Shown here one piece after another: positions 1 to 10,594 of a stretch of DNA of 43,072 bases. The notes under the pieces were generated by a model that ran no database searches, was not told the origin of the DNA, and was given only the letters and a program-made list of their open reading frames with translations. The position numbers and the translations under genes are program-made. The first letter of the stretch is position 1. Every line of letters starts with the position of its first letter. The DNA comes from Acetobacter sp. UBA5411 (lineage in GTDB: Bacteria; Pseudomonadota; Alphaproteobacteria; Acetobacterales; Acetobacteraceae): positions 2,255 through 45,326 of the forward strand of contig NZ_DHNR01000034.1 of the NCBI RefSeq assembly GCF_002409645.1, given 5' to 3'.

Positions 1-2024
<2,024 letters not shown>

Positions 2025-2164
2025 GGGGCTTCTCCGGGAAACGGCTGAACCAGAAATTTAGAGGAAAGCGACAAACACACAGGGCGCGACAGGAGAAAAT
2101 CTCCCCGCGCCCTCTACCCCTTCAAACGCGCTCTGCGTTTTTGCGGGTTGTGTGATCACGCGGT

Positions 2165-2214
2165 CCCCGCTGGCGCGGGGGCGATCAGGGTGCCGGCCAT
2201 AATCATGACCGGCA
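2165..2214 (-). terminator. Two hairpins between rpmB and fusA, possible rpmB terminator
   Basis: CCCCGC-N4-GCGGGG (2165-2180) and a 9-bp stem TGCCGGTCA/TGGCCGGCA with one G-U pair (2191-2214, reverse strand) lie just after the rpmB stop. Neither is followed by a U-run in the minus direction. They could slow or end rpmB transcription, or be part of the fusA leader. The rest of 2025-2221 shows no gene. Confidence 0.35.
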
Positions 2215-2221
2215 GAGTGAC

Positions 2222-2521
2222 TCAGGCGGCTGCCTGCTTCTTGCTCTGTGCACGCAGAATACGACGCTTGATCACCTGAGCTTCGGTGGTCAGGTTACGA
2301 TTCGGCGTATCGAGCAGATAGGAGTCCAAGCCCCCGTTGTGCTCGATGGTGCGCAGGCCGCGCGTGGTCACACGCATGGAAATCGGCGTGCCGAGAATGT
2401 CGGAAAGAACCGACACTTCCTGCAGGTTCGGCAGGAAACGGCGGCGGGACTTGTTGTTGGCGTGGCTGACATTGTTGCCCGTCAGCACACCCTTGCCTGT
2501 GATCTCGCAACGGCGGGACAT
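2222..2521 (-). CDS. rpmB: 50S ribosomal protein L28
   Basis: Large-subunit ribosomal protein bL28, 99 residues. The start MSRRCEITGKGVLTGNNVSH with its conserved N-terminal segment is diagnostic, and basic stretches (NKSRRRF, IKRRILRAQSKK) fit rRNA binding. An in-frame TTG 18 bases upstream would also open the frame, but GAGG lies between that TTG and the ATG at 2521, at normal spacing from the ATG, so the ATG is preferred. The gene appears to be transcribed on its own: a terminator-like hairpin lies upstream (2631-2661) and hairpins lie downstream. Confidence 0.97.
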   Translation of the reverse strand: MSRRCEITGKGVLTGNNVSHANNKSRRRFLPNLQEVSVLSDILGTPISMRVTTRGLRTIEHNGGLDSYLLDTPNRNLTTEAQVIKRRILRAQSKKQAAA

Positions 2522-2630
2522 CGGTTTATCCTCGGTCAAAAAACAGAACGGGGCCGAGGCAGAGCCCGGCTTTCATCCTTACAATCAGGCGCGGCTTATG
2601 ACGGAGGCATCGCGTCCCGTCAAGCAAACA

Positions 2631-2661
2631 GTGACGGAAAGACGGCTTTCCGCCACTTTTT
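2631..2661. terminator. Terminator-like hairpin upstream of rpmB
   Basis: An 11-bp stem (GTGACGGAAAG / CTTTCCGCCAC, one wobble or mismatched pair depending on strand) with a 4-base loop lies between the small hypothetical gene and rpmB. On the plus strand it is followed directly by TTTTT. On the minus strand, the direction of the flanking genes, it is followed by the weaker TGTTTGCTTG. It probably separates the exporter/hypothetical transcript from rpmB. Confidence 0.5.
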
Positions 2662-2709
2662 ACAGCGTATCGCACCCGGCTCAGGGCTTAATCTGGAAGA
2701 GAAGACCCT

Positions 2710-2988
2710 TCAGGCGCTTCCTGCCTTGCGCTCTTTTTCAGCGTCTTCCAGCTCACCGGCACGCACGCTCTGCACGGCGCTGTCCAGAATACGCAGAATC
2801 GTCTCACGATCCATCGTGCGGGACAGAAGCCCCAGCGAGCCGCCCAGCAGCGCCGACGCCACAGCCAGAGGCGGGTGATTTTCTTCGAGCAGGTGGTCGA
2901 TGGCGTGTTCGATGACCATCGCGCACTTGGTCAGTTCTTCCGACACCTGTTCCATCTGGCCACTTCCCTCAGGAATATTCTCTGCCAT
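2710..2988 (-). CDS. Conserved small hypothetical protein
   Basis: 92 residues, soluble and probably helical, with an acidic start (MAENIPEGSGQMEQVSEE), a glycine-containing middle segment (ALLGGSLGLLSRTMD) and a charged C-terminus (EDAEKERKAGSA). I do not recognise the family. The ATG at 2988 is supported by GGGAGAC just upstream; a longer reading frame upstream of this start has no such signal and runs back into the exporter gene. It begins 55 bases after the Atm1-type exporter on the same strand and may share its transcript. Function unknown. Confidence 0.75.
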   Translation of the reverse strand: MAENIPEGSGQMEQVSEELTKCAMVIEHAIDHLLEENHPPLAVASALLGGSLGLLSRTMDRETILRILDSAVQSVRAGELEDAEKERKAGSA

Positions 2989-3043
2989 GTTTAGTCTCCC
3001 ATGCTGCTCCGGTAGTGTGCCGGAGTGTGATTGTTTCTGTCGG

Positions 3044-4894
3044 TTACCCGTGAGCGGGAGCCGATGCCGCCACACCGGAGTCCGGTGCTGTATCCTGCCC
3101 GGCGTCCTGTGCCGCCCACATGGCGGCATACAGGCCACCACGAGCGATCAGGTCAGCGTGACATCCCCGCTCCTTCACAAGTCCATCGCCCAGAACCAGT
3201 ATTTCGTCTGCCTCGACGATGGTTGAAAGGCGGTGTGCGATCACGACTGTGGTACGTTCAGCCGAAACGGCTCTCAGAGCCGACTGAATCTCCCGTTCGG
3301 TATGCGTGTCGAGGGCGCTGGTGGCCTCATCCAGTATCAGAAGGCGCGGATCTTTCAGGATCGTGCGGGCAATCGCCACACGCTGCTTCTCGCCTCCTGA
3401 AAGCTTCAGGCCTCTCTCGCCCACCCGCGTCTTGTAGCCTTCCGGCAGGGACAGGATGAAGTCATGGATACGCGCCAGCTTCGCCGCCTGCTCGATTTCG
3501 TCCTGCGTGGCGCCAAGACGTCCGTAAGCGATGTTGTAGCCGATCGTGTCGTTGAACAGCACAGTATCCTGCGGCACGACGCCAATTGCTTCCCGCAGAT
3601 CGGCCTGCCGGTAATCGCGAACATCATGTCCGTCGATCAGCACCTTCCCGGACCAAGTGTCGTAAAACCGGAACAGAAGGCGGCTGATGGTGGATTTTCC
3701 CGCTCCTGTCGGACCGACAATCGCAATCAGACCACCGGGAGGCACGGAAAAACTGACGCCATGCAGGATTTCACGGTCCTTGCGGTATCCGAAATGCACG
3801 TCCTGAAAGGCCACGCTGACTGGCGGCGCATCCTTCAGATGGGCCGCCAGCGGGAGCGGGTGCGCGGGGTCGGCGACCTCCACCGTTTCGTCCAGCAATC
3901 CGAGCATATGCTCGAGATCGACCAGCGACGTGCGGATGGACGAGTAGATGGAGCCAAGAAAATTCAGCGGGGCGTAGAGCTGCAACAGATAGGTGTTGAT
4001 CAGCACGAACTGCCCCACAGTCAGATGGCCTGCCGCCACATCGTGCCCGGCCAGCAGCATCACCAGCGTGAGCGCCAGCGAGATGATCACCACCTGTCCG
4101 AAATTCAGGGCGCTGAGGGAATACTGGGTGTGAACGGCAGCCTTGGCGTAGCGAGTCTGGGCGTCGCCGTAGCGTTTCGCCTCATGCGCCTCGTTGCCGA
4201 AATATTTGACGGTCTCGTAGTTCAGCAGGCTGTCCAGCGCCTTGCCGGTCGCCTCGCTGTTGATGTCGTTCATCCGACGACGAATACCGATTCGCCATGA
4301 GGTGAACGAAAATGTGAAGACCACGTAGCCAATGACCGCACCCAGAACGAGGGCGGCATAGCGCCAGTCGAACACCTTCCAGATCAGACCGATGACAAGA
4401 ATAGCTTCGAGCAGGGTCGGCAAGATCACCAGCCCCATCCTCAGCAGCGTCTCCACGCCTTCCGTGCCTCGTTCGATGGCGCGCGTAACGCCTCCAGTGC
4501 GACGATCGAGATGAAAGCGCAGCGACAGGTCATGCATGTGCATGAAACTGCGAAGCGCCGCATCCCGGGCGACCCGGTAGCGGACGGGCGCGAACACCGC
4601 GTCACGCAACTCGTTGAACGCGGATGCGACCAGCCTGACCAGACCGTAACCGATAATCAGCAATACCGGCACGGTGGCGATCCCTGCCGGGTGGGACAGC
4701 GTGTCGATAATCCGGCTGTACACCCACGGCACAGACACAGTGACCAGCTTGGCGGCCAGCAGCAGCAGGGCGACCGCCGTCACGCGCAGCTTCAGCTTCG
4801 GGTCATCGCGCGGCCAGAGATAGGGAAGCAGGCGGGCAAGGGTCACTCCGGCAGGCTTGCCGGGCGACGCAGCAGATCTTGATGGCGGGCTCAT
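3044..4894 (-). CDS. Atm1/HMT1-type ABC exporter, fused permease and ATPase
   Basis: Inner-membrane half-transporter, working as a homodimer. From the start at 4894 (about 616 residues) the N-terminal half holds six membrane segments and the segment NYETVKYFGNE typical of the ABCB7/Atm1/HMT1 group. The ATPase half has Walker A GPTGAGKST (about 394-402), Q-loop VVPQD, signature LSGGEKQ (about 498) and Walker B LLILDEAT (about 518). Characterised relatives (yeast Atm1, Novosphingobium Atm1) export glutathione-linked sulphur or metal conjugates; that this one does the same is inferred. The start is uncertain because an in-frame GTG at 4957 is possible and the ATG at 4894 has a weak ribosome site. 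The downstream neighbour is a small unknown gene. Confidence 0.9.
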   Translation of the reverse strand: MSPPSRSAASPGKPAGVTLARLLPYLWPRDDPKLKLRVTAVALLLLAAKLVTVSVPWVYSRIIDTLSHPAGIATVPVLLIIGYGLVRLVASAFNELRDAVFAPVRYRVARDAALRSFMHMHDLSLRFHLDRRTGGVTRAIERGTEGVETLLRMGLVILPTLLEAILVIGLIWKVFDWRYAALVLGAVIGYVVFTFSFTSWRIGIRRRMNDINSEATGKALDSLLNYETVKYFGNEAHEAKRYGDAQTRYAKAAVHTQYSLSALNFGQVVIISLALTLVMLLAGHDVAAGHLTVGQFVLINTYLLQLYAPLNFLGSIYSSIRTSLVDLEHMLGLLDETVEVADPAHPLPLAAHLKDAPPVSVAFQDVHFGYRKDREILHGVSFSVPPGGLIAIVGPTGAGKSTISRLLFRFYDTWSGKVLIDGHDVRDYRQADLREAIGVVPQDTVLFNDTIGYNIAYGRLGATQDEIEQAAKLARIHDFILSLPEGYKTRVGERGLKLSGGEKQRVAIARTILKDPRLLILDEATSALDTHTEREIQSALRAVSAERTTVVIAHRLSTIVEADEILVLGDGLVKERGCHADLIARGGLYAAMWAAQDAGQDTAPDSGVAASAPAHG

Positions 4895-5094
4895 TGTGTC
4901 CGATGTGGCACGTTGTCGCTGTTTTGCAACCCCGCAGACAGTCGAACTGCTCGTCACACCGCAATGTTGTCAGAGCCAACATCGCCCCGTAGGAGGGAGA
5001 TGGGCCGGACAACGCCGGTCAGAATTCGTCGGAAGAGCATGATGACCCCAGTTTCCGAAGAAACCGTGTGCGGACTGTCTACAGGACGCCGCTC

Positions 5095-5946
5095 ATGAGC
5101 ACTCTCTCCACAGATGGCTTCATGCGGCACATCAGGGCCTGCAACACGGCCACCCTGCCCGGCAAACGTCTGCCATTCAGGGTCAATGGCGTTCTGGCAG
5201 GCTATGTCGATCCGGAAATCGTTCCCGCGCTGAAAGACATGGGCCTGACGGAAGACAGCGCCTCAGGCGGCCTGTCCCTCCCGGATCCGACACGTCTCGA
5301 ATCGATCGGCGAAGAGCTTGCCCGCCGGGGCCTCTACCGCACGCACAATGAATTGTTCGACGTGTGGGGCGACGACGGACAGCCACCGCTCGGACGCATC
5401 GACCGGGGCGCGCTGCCCCTGTTCGGTTTTGTTGGTGTTGGTGTGCATCTGAACGGTCTGGTCCGTAAGGAAGACGGGCTGCATCTCTGGATCGGTCGTC
5501 GCGCCCGGAACAAGCGGCTTGATCCCGGCAAGCTGGATCACCTTGTTGCGGGCGGTGTCCCGGCAGGTCTTACGCCCGACGCCGCGATCCTCAAGGAAGC
5601 CGAGGAGGAAGCGAGCCTTCCGCCTGATCTTGTGAAACGGGACGCGAAGAAAGTCGGACTGCTGCATTACGCGCTCGAACGCCCGGAAGGACTGCGGCGC
5701 GACCGGCTGGTTTGCTACGACCTTGTTCTGGCGGAGAGCTTTCAGCCCATGCCCGCAGATGGGGAGGTTGAGGAGTTCCTGCTTCTGCCCATCGGCGAGG
5801 TCTTCCGGCTGGTGCGGGACACGGACGAGTTCAAGTTCAACGTCAATCTGGTGCTGATCGACCTGTTCCTGCGGATTGGCCTGATTGACCCAGAGTCTGA
5901 GGAAGGAAAGGCAGTGCGTCGGGGATTACAGGGCGATACCCACTGA
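5095..5946 (+). CDS. Nudix hydrolase with DUF4743-type N-terminus
   Basis: About 283 residues. The N-terminal ~110 residues resemble the DUF4743 domain that precedes the Nudix fold in the Tnr3/YJR142W group. The Nudix box lies in the middle as GGVPAGLTPDAAILKEAEEE: the catalytic REUxEE core appears as KEAEEEA, and the first Glu of the box is Leu, a variant I recall in this subfamily. Family members hydrolyse diphosphate-linked compounds, including damaged thiamine diphosphate; the substrate here is unknown. The ATG at 5095 has AGGA upstream; an in-frame GTG at 5068 is less likely. Its stop TGA is followed directly by the next gene's ATG, so the two are probably cotranscribed. Confidence 0.85.
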   Translation: MSTLSTDGFMRHIRACNTATLPGKRLPFRVNGVLAGYVDPEIVPALKDMGLTEDSASGGLSLPDPTRLESIGEELARRGLYRTHNELFDVWGDDGQPPLGRIDRGALPLFGFVGVGVHLNGLVRKEDGLHLWIGRRARNKRLDPGKLDHLVAGGVPAGLTPDAAILKEAEEEASLPPDLVKRDAKKVGLLHYALERPEGLRRDRLVCYDLVLAESFQPMPADGEVEEFLLLPIGEVFRLVRDTDEFKFNVNLVLIDLFLRIGLIDPESEEGKAVRRGLQGDTH

Positions 5947-6369
5947 ATGGCGCAGGCGAGAGTCGCTCCTTTCCTGCTGCTGGGGACGCTGCTAGCCGGA
6001 TGCTCTCCAGCGCTCCCCTCTCCTCTCTGTCACAGGCTGGCTGCGTCCAACGACCTGCATGTGACACTGATGTTTGGCCTGACCCTGCCGGATGGCCGCT
6101 CCGTGACCGACGCCGACTGGCAGGACTTTCTCCGAACGAACATCGTTCCACGTTTTCCGGATGGTCTGTCCGTCCTGCCTGCTCAGGGGTTCTGGCGGGA
6201 TCGGGACACCGATCGGGTGGGTTCCGAGCCTTCCCGACTGGTCTGGATCGTGACGCCGGACAGTACAGATCTTCCGGGACGGATTGAGGCGGTTCGCGAC
6301 GCTTACAAGATGCGGTTCAGGCAGCAGTCAGTCGGGGTGAGTGTTGAGCGGGGATGCTCCGGGTTCTGA
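5947..6369 (+). CDS. DUF3574-like lipoprotein
   Basis: 140 residues. A short signal peptide ends in the lipobox LLAGC (Cys about 19), so the mature protein should be lipid-anchored at the envelope. The body (LMFGLTLPDGRSVTDADW, then FPDGLSVLPAQGFWR) matches my recollection of DUF3574, a small domain of unknown function. The ATG immediately follows the Nudix stop codon with no gap, which suggests translational coupling. No catalytic residues can be named. Confidence 0.8.
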   Translation: MAQARVAPFLLLGTLLAGCSPALPSPLCHRLAASNDLHVTLMFGLTLPDGRSVTDADWQDFLRTNIVPRFPDGLSVLPAQGFWRDRDTDRVGSEPSRLVWIVTPDSTDLPGRIEAVRDAYKMRFRQQSVGVSVERGCSGF

Positions 6370-6467
6370 TCCCGCACACATATTGCCCGACACTCTACGG
6401 CAGAGACCTCTGAGCATTTTCGACACATGCTGATTAATACATGCGTTTCCGTACCCCGCGCAGATTT

Positions 6468-6485
6468 TGTTGCAATATCGCAACA
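6468..6485. promoter_or_regulatory. Perfect dyad upstream of the 2OG-oxygenase operon
   Basis: TGTTGC-N6-GCAACA is a perfect 6-bp-arm inverted repeat that abuts the candidate -35 hexamer at 6486. It also contains T-N11-A spacings as in LysR-type boxes. A regulator site is likely; the regulator is unknown, and the LysR gene at 11768 is the obvious candidate. Confidence 0.5.
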
Positions 6486-6514
6486 TTGAACTGAGCGTGA
6501 TGCATAGCTATGCT
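6486..6514 (+). promoter_or_regulatory. Candidate promoter with palindrome over the -10
   Basis: TTGAAC, 17 bases, then TATGCT gives a sigma70-like promoter 36 bases before the oxygenase ATG. The -10 lies within a perfect 12-bp palindrome, GCATAGCTATGC (6502-6513). With the dyad at 6468 touching the -35, the arrangement looks like a controlled promoter. Confidence 0.45.
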
Positions 6515-6549
6515 CGTGCTCCTGATATCCGTCAGTCCAAGGATACGCC

Positions 6550-7515
6550 ATGCACGCACAGGCCCGCCATGTCAGCAGGGACAGGCTGCCCGTTATTCAG
6601 GTCTCGGGTCTCTGCTCGTCGGACCTCGCGCAACGTCAGGCCGTTGGCGATGCCCTGCGAAACGCCTGTACCGATACAGGATTTTTCTACTGCGTGGATC
6701 ACGGTATCCCGCAAGGACTGATCGATGCCGTGCTGGCTGAAAGCCGGGCATTCTTCGCTCGTCCGGCAGCGGAAAAGGACCTGCTCGATAAAGCCCGTTC
6801 GCCATGTAATCGCGGCTACGAACCGTTGCGCAACCAGACGCTTGAAGCCGGAACCCCGCCCGATCTGAAAGAGGGGTTCTATATCGGTGAAGACCTGCCC
6901 GCCGGAACGCCGGGACTGGGTTTCAATCAGGGCCCCAACCAGTGGCCGTCTGACAGCGCCGGTTTCCGCCCGGCCATGACCGCGTATTTCGCCGCCATGA
7001 ATGTGCTGGCGGAACGGCTGATGCACGGGATTGCGCTGTCACTGGGTCTCGACGAAGACTATTTCGAACGCTTCTGCCTCAGACCGCTGTCCACTCTGCG
7101 CCTCCTGCATTACCCCCCGCAGCCGCCCGATCCTTTGCCCGGAGAAAAAGGCTGCGGTGCGCATACCGATTTCGGCGGTCTGACTCTTCTGCTTCAAGAC
7201 GCGAGCGGCGGGCTTCAGGTGCGCGGGCCTGACGATCAGTGGATTCACGCCACCCCGATCCCCGGCAGCTATGTCGTCAATCTTGGAGACATGATCGCCC
7301 GCTGGACCAATGACCGCTATCGCTCCACGCTCCATCGCGTGGTGAACACATCCGGCGCGGACCGCTATTCGGTGCCGTTCTTCCACAGCGGCAACCCGAA
7401 TTATGTCATCTCCTGTCTGCCGGGCTGTCTCGCGGCTGGCGAAACTCCGAAATACGCCCCCATCACGGTGCAGGATCATCTCCGCGAAATGTATCAGAAA
7501 ACCTACGGCCGATGA
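6550..7515 (+). CDS. 2-oxoglutarate/Fe(II) oxygenase, isopenicillin N synthase-like
   Basis: 321 residues, cytoplasmic. The N-terminal DIOX_N-type region (LPVIQVSG, then TDTGFFYCVDHGIP) is followed by the double-stranded beta-helix domain. The iron triad is H205-x-D207 (AHTDFGG) and H262 (LHRVVN), and the 2-oxoglutarate-binding R-x-S is R272-Y-S274. All are intact, so an active dioxygenase is expected. Its substrate cannot be read from the sequence. It is the first gene of a tight three-gene operon: the next ORF starts in an ATGA overlap. A promoter with two dyads lies upstream. The family includes enzymes of secondary metabolism and of small-molecule catabolism; the hydrolase and binding protein that follow favour catabolism, by inference. 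Confidence 0.9.
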   Translation: MHAQARHVSRDRLPVIQVSGLCSSDLAQRQAVGDALRNACTDTGFFYCVDHGIPQGLIDAVLAESRAFFARPAAEKDLLDKARSPCNRGYEPLRNQTLEAGTPPDLKEGFYIGEDLPAGTPGLGFNQGPNQWPSDSAGFRPAMTAYFAAMNVLAERLMHGIALSLGLDEDYFERFCLRPLSTLRLLHYPPQPPDPLPGEKGCGAHTDFGGLTLLLQDASGGLQVRGPDDQWIHATPIPGSYVVNLGDMIARWTNDRYRSTLHRVVNTSGADRYSVPFFHSGNPNYVISCLPGCLAAGETPKYAPITVQDHLREMYQKTYGR

Positions 7516-8270
7516 GCGCTTCTAAACCCATGATCCTGATTCATGGAGCGTGGCAGGGCTCCTGGGTTTGGGACGGATTCATAGCCGCGCTGGAGCAGCG
7601 CGCTCCCGGGCGCTACATCCCCATTCCGGTCGATCTGCCCGGAAATGGCGCAGACGGCGCTCCTCCGGAGAGCGCCTCCATGGAGAGTTACCTCGCCTAT
7701 CTGGATGCGATCATCGTCCGTCTGACAGGCTCCTTTACGCTCGTCGCTCATTCCGGAGGCGGCGTCGTCGCGTCCGCTCTGGCGGAACGCCATCCCGAGC
7801 GTGTGCGATGCATCGTGTATATCGCCGCGATGATGCTGCCCTCCGACATGGGTTTTGGCGAGGTCGTGCAGCGTCTTCTCCCGCAGGACCCCACGGCCTC
7901 GGGCATTACGCCGTGGCTTCTCTGGCCGGTCGATAAAAAAGTCTCCGTTGTGCCGCCTGAAGCCGCCATCGCCTTTTTCCTGCAGGACTACGCTCCCGGT
8001 CCGGCCGTCATTGCGTCGCGCCGGTTCACCCCGCAGGGAGAGCAGGGGCGAGCGCTAACCGCACAACTGACACCGGAGCGTTACGGCACAATCCCCCGGC
8101 TGTATGTTCAGGCAACACAGGATCGCTCTGTCACCTTCGCATTGCAGAAGCTGATGTGTGAACTCGCTCCGGGCGCTGTCATCCGTTCCGTCGATACAGG
8201 ACACGCTCCGCACGTCGTCGCACCCGATATCCTGCTCGACGCGATGTTTCCCTGGCTCAACAATATCTGA
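7512..8270 (+). CDS. Alpha/beta hydrolase (esterase/HNL-like)
   Basis: 252 residues. The oxyanion-hole segment ILIHGAWQGSWVW is typical of the methylesterase/hydroxynitrile-lyase-like branch. The catalytic triad is likely Ser81 (AHSGGG), Asp204 (ATQDRS) and His231 (TGHAPH). No signal peptide is present, so it is probably cytoplasmic. It overlaps the oxygenase stop by four bases (ATGA) and the next gene starts in a TGATG overlap, so the three are translationally coupled. A role in hydrolysing an ester or amide before or after oxygenation is an inference from context. Confidence 0.88.
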   Translation: MSASKPMILIHGAWQGSWVWDGFIAALEQRAPGRYIPIPVDLPGNGADGAPPESASMESYLAYLDAIIVRLTGSFTLVAHSGGGVVASALAERHPERVRCIVYIAAMMLPSDMGFGEVVQRLLPQDPTASGITPWLLWPVDKKVSVVPPEAAIAFFLQDYAPGPAVIASRRFTPQGEQGRALTAQLTPERYGTIPRLYVQATQDRSVTFALQKLMCELAPGAVIRSVDTGHAPHVVAPDILLDAMFPWLNNI

Positions 8271-9436
8271 TGGCTGAAGCGCCACTTTCCGTGCCCACCC
8301 TTTCCCGACGCACAGCTCTTGGCCTGACGGCTTCCGGATTGGCCGCGTGTGTTCTGGGCGGAAACAGAGCACTGTCGGCCACACCCGATCCAGCTCTGGC
8401 ACGCCTCGCCGCTCCCTGGGTTACGCCTCCCCTGCTCCCGCCTATCCGTGAGCAGGATGCTCTTCTGGCCATCGCGCATGTTGGCCCTGTTTCGGATGGT
8501 GGGTGGAGTACGGTCCACAACGAGGCTGTCGCCGCTGTTAGGGCTGCCTTCCCGCGCCTGCGGACAGTATGGGTCGAAAACGTACCCTATTCAGCCGATG
8601 CCACGCGGCTTTTGCGACAGTTCGTCGCCGAAGGCGCAAATCTCGTTCTTGCCACAGCCGATTACGGTGATTTCCTGATAGATGTCGCCAGCAAAGCGCC
8701 GGACGTCGCCTTCGTACAATGCAACAGCACCCGACTGGCTCGCAATGCGAGCTGGTATTATGTCGCGCAGTGGTATCCGTGCTATATTCTGGGTGTTGCT
8801 GCGGGGCTGCTCAGCCGCACGGGCCAGATCGGCTACATCGCCTCGTTTCCCCTACCCTCTGTCTATGCCAGCGCCAACGCCTATCTGCTCGGAGCGCGTT
8901 CCGTCCGACCTGATGCCACTGTTCGCGTCGTGTCCATCAACGCCTGGTTCGATCCGCAGGCCTCGCTCAGCGCTGCGACGGCTCTTGCGGACAGCGGTTG
9001 TGATGTTCTGTGTGGAATCATGGATGAAGCCGGCTATCTGAGGCTCGCTCAGGAACGAGGACTCTGGGCCATCATGTCCAACAACGATGAACGCGCCTAC
9101 GGTCCTGACGCCTATCTCAGTTCAGTCGTTTATGACTTCCGGCAGCACTATGTCGATCAGGTCCGCGCCCGTCTGGAGGGCCGCTGGACACCGATGCCCT
9201 GTTTCCTGCCGCTGGGCGCGGGAGCGGACCGTGACGCATGGGGCACCCGTGTACCTGAAAGCGTTCGACGTCAGGCTGATGAAGTGCGATCCCGTATTCT
9301 GGGGGGCTGGTCTCCCTTTACCGGACCAATTCATGACCACCGCGGTCGCCTTCGCGTGCCTGCAGGCGAGACCATGGACGATCTTGCGCTCTATCAGTGG
9401 CATTGGGCTGTCGACGGCGTTCTTGGACTGGAGTGA
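8270..9436 (+). CDS. BMP-family solute-binding protein with Tat lipoprotein signal
   Basis: 388 residues. The N-terminus has a twin-arginine motif, SRRTALG (about 12-18), and a possible lipobox LAAC (Cys about 27), so it is exported folded and perhaps lipid-anchored. The body begins LLAIAHVGPVSDGGWSTVHN, typical of the Bmp/PnrA/Med family (periplasmic binding fold), and includes GQIGYIAS and GIMDEAGYL segments. Family members whose ligands are known bind nucleosides or related compounds. No permease or ATPase gene lies beside it, which is unusual for a transport component. It closes the operon and is followed by about 200 bases without a gene, with a weak inverted repeat TCTGAA-N10-TTCAGA (9557-9578) before the convergent reductase. 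Confidence 0.85.
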   Translation: MAEAPLSVPTLSRRTALGLTASGLAACVLGGNRALSATPDPALARLAAPWVTPPLLPPIREQDALLAIAHVGPVSDGGWSTVHNEAVAAVRAAFPRLRTVWVENVPYSADATRLLRQFVAEGANLVLATADYGDFLIDVASKAPDVAFVQCNSTRLARNASWYYVAQWYPCYILGVAAGLLSRTGQIGYIASFPLPSVYASANAYLLGARSVRPDATVRVVSINAWFDPQASLSAATALADSGCDVLCGIMDEAGYLRLAQERGLWAIMSNNDERAYGPDAYLSSVVYDFRQHYVDQVRARLEGRWTPMPCFLPLGAGADRDAWGTRVPESVRRQADEVRSRILGGWSPFTGPIHDHRGRLRVPAGETMDDLALYQWHWAVDGVLGLE

Positions 9437-9635
9437 GCCTGCGTTTCCAACTCCAGAATGCTCAACTGGAACAGTCAGATCTGACGAAAGGTGCCTGTCA
9501 GACCTAACGGAACAGCCAGACCGGCTCAGGCGACAGGCTCATGATAGAAAGCCATCTCTGAATTTTCATACATTCAGAAATATCCATCATTTTCCAATAA
9601 ACTAAACTCCCAGAAACACTTCAGGATTGGACTGA

Positions 9636-10580
9636 TTACATATCCAGCGTAAGGGACGGCGTCCGGCTGCGGGAGCAGCATAGGGCAATACTGCGCTCCT
9701 GCTCCTCTTCGGTCAGAACCATATCCCGATGTTCACCTTCTCCAGCCAGAATCGGCACGACACAGGCCCCGCAGATCCCCTGCTCACACGACAGGCTGAC
9801 ATCAATCCCGGCAACCATAAGAGCGGATGCAATACTCTGATCCGGCGGCACCGTTACAACCTGCCCCGAGCGCGCAAGAACAACCTGAAAAGGCTGGTCC
9901 GTCAGAGAAATGGATGTCTCGGACGGACGGAAATATTCCGTCCGGATCGCATCCTGAGGCCAACCAGCTTCTTCGGCACGAGCACGCACCGCTTTCATGA
10001 AACCATCTGGACCGCACAGCATGATCACGGCTCCGGCGAACGGCGCTGTCAGGGCATCGGGATAGCCGTTGCGAAGGCTCGAACTGAACCGGACACGCCG
10101 TGCGTACGGAACCTCGCGCAGCATGGCTCCGAAAGGTGCGCTCTCCGGGTTACGCGCATAATAATACAGCTGCCAGTCTGCACCTTTCCGCTCCAGCCTT
10201 CTGATCATGGACAGCAGAGGCGTGATGCCAATCCCACCGGCAACGAGAACGTAGCGCTGTGCTTCAGGCAGCGGAAAGGCATTGCGTGGCATGGATATCT
10301 GCAACTCCATGCCTTTCCGCGCCTGTGCACACAAGGAGTCCGATCCGCCACGGGAGGCTTCCTCGCGTCGCACACACAACTCGTACGCCGAGGGATCATC
10401 GGCTGACCCGCACAGGGAATACTGACGGACCAGACCGGAGGGCGTCACGACATCGACATGCGCGCCGGGTTCAAAACCGGGCAACTGATCATCCCCGTTG
10501 GAGGCGACAAGGCGAAAGCGCACGCAGCCGTCACCTTCCGGTACGGCGTCATCAACAAGGACGGGAAATAGGGAGGACAT
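9636..10580 (-). CDS. PDR/VanB-type oxidoreductase (Rieske oxygenase reductase)
   Basis: 314 residues, in the order of the phthalate-dioxygenase-reductase family: FMN domain with R52-Q-Y-S-L, NAD(P) domain with GGIGITP (115-121) and CGPDGFM, and a C-terminal plant-type [2Fe-2S] ferredoxin with C265-x4-C270-x2-C273 and a fourth Cys at 301 or 302. It passes electrons from NAD(P)H to a partner oxygenase. Its start lies 14 bases after the stop of the Rieske gene on the same strand, so that protein is the obvious partner. All cofactor motifs are complete. Confidence 0.93.
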   Translation of the reverse strand: MSSLFPVLVDDAVPEGDGCVRFRLVASNGDDQLPGFEPGAHVDVVTPSGLVRQYSLCGSADDPSAYELCVRREEASRGGSDSLCAQARKGMELQISMPRNAFPLPEAQRYVLVAGGIGITPLLSMIRRLERKGADWQLYYYARNPESAPFGAMLREVPYARRVRFSSSLRNGYPDALTAPFAGAVIMLCGPDGFMKAVRARAEEAGWPQDAIRTEYFRPSETSISLTDQPFQVVLARSGQVVTVPPDQSIASALMVAGIDVSLSCEQGICGACVVPILAGEGEHRDMVLTEEEQERSIALCCSRSRTPSLTLDM

Positions 10581-10594
10581 GGGCTCAATTCCCG

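Noticed and set aside
3464..4300. A 278-codon plus-strand frame
   Set aside because: It is the antisense of the ABC exporter, which has all ATPase motifs.
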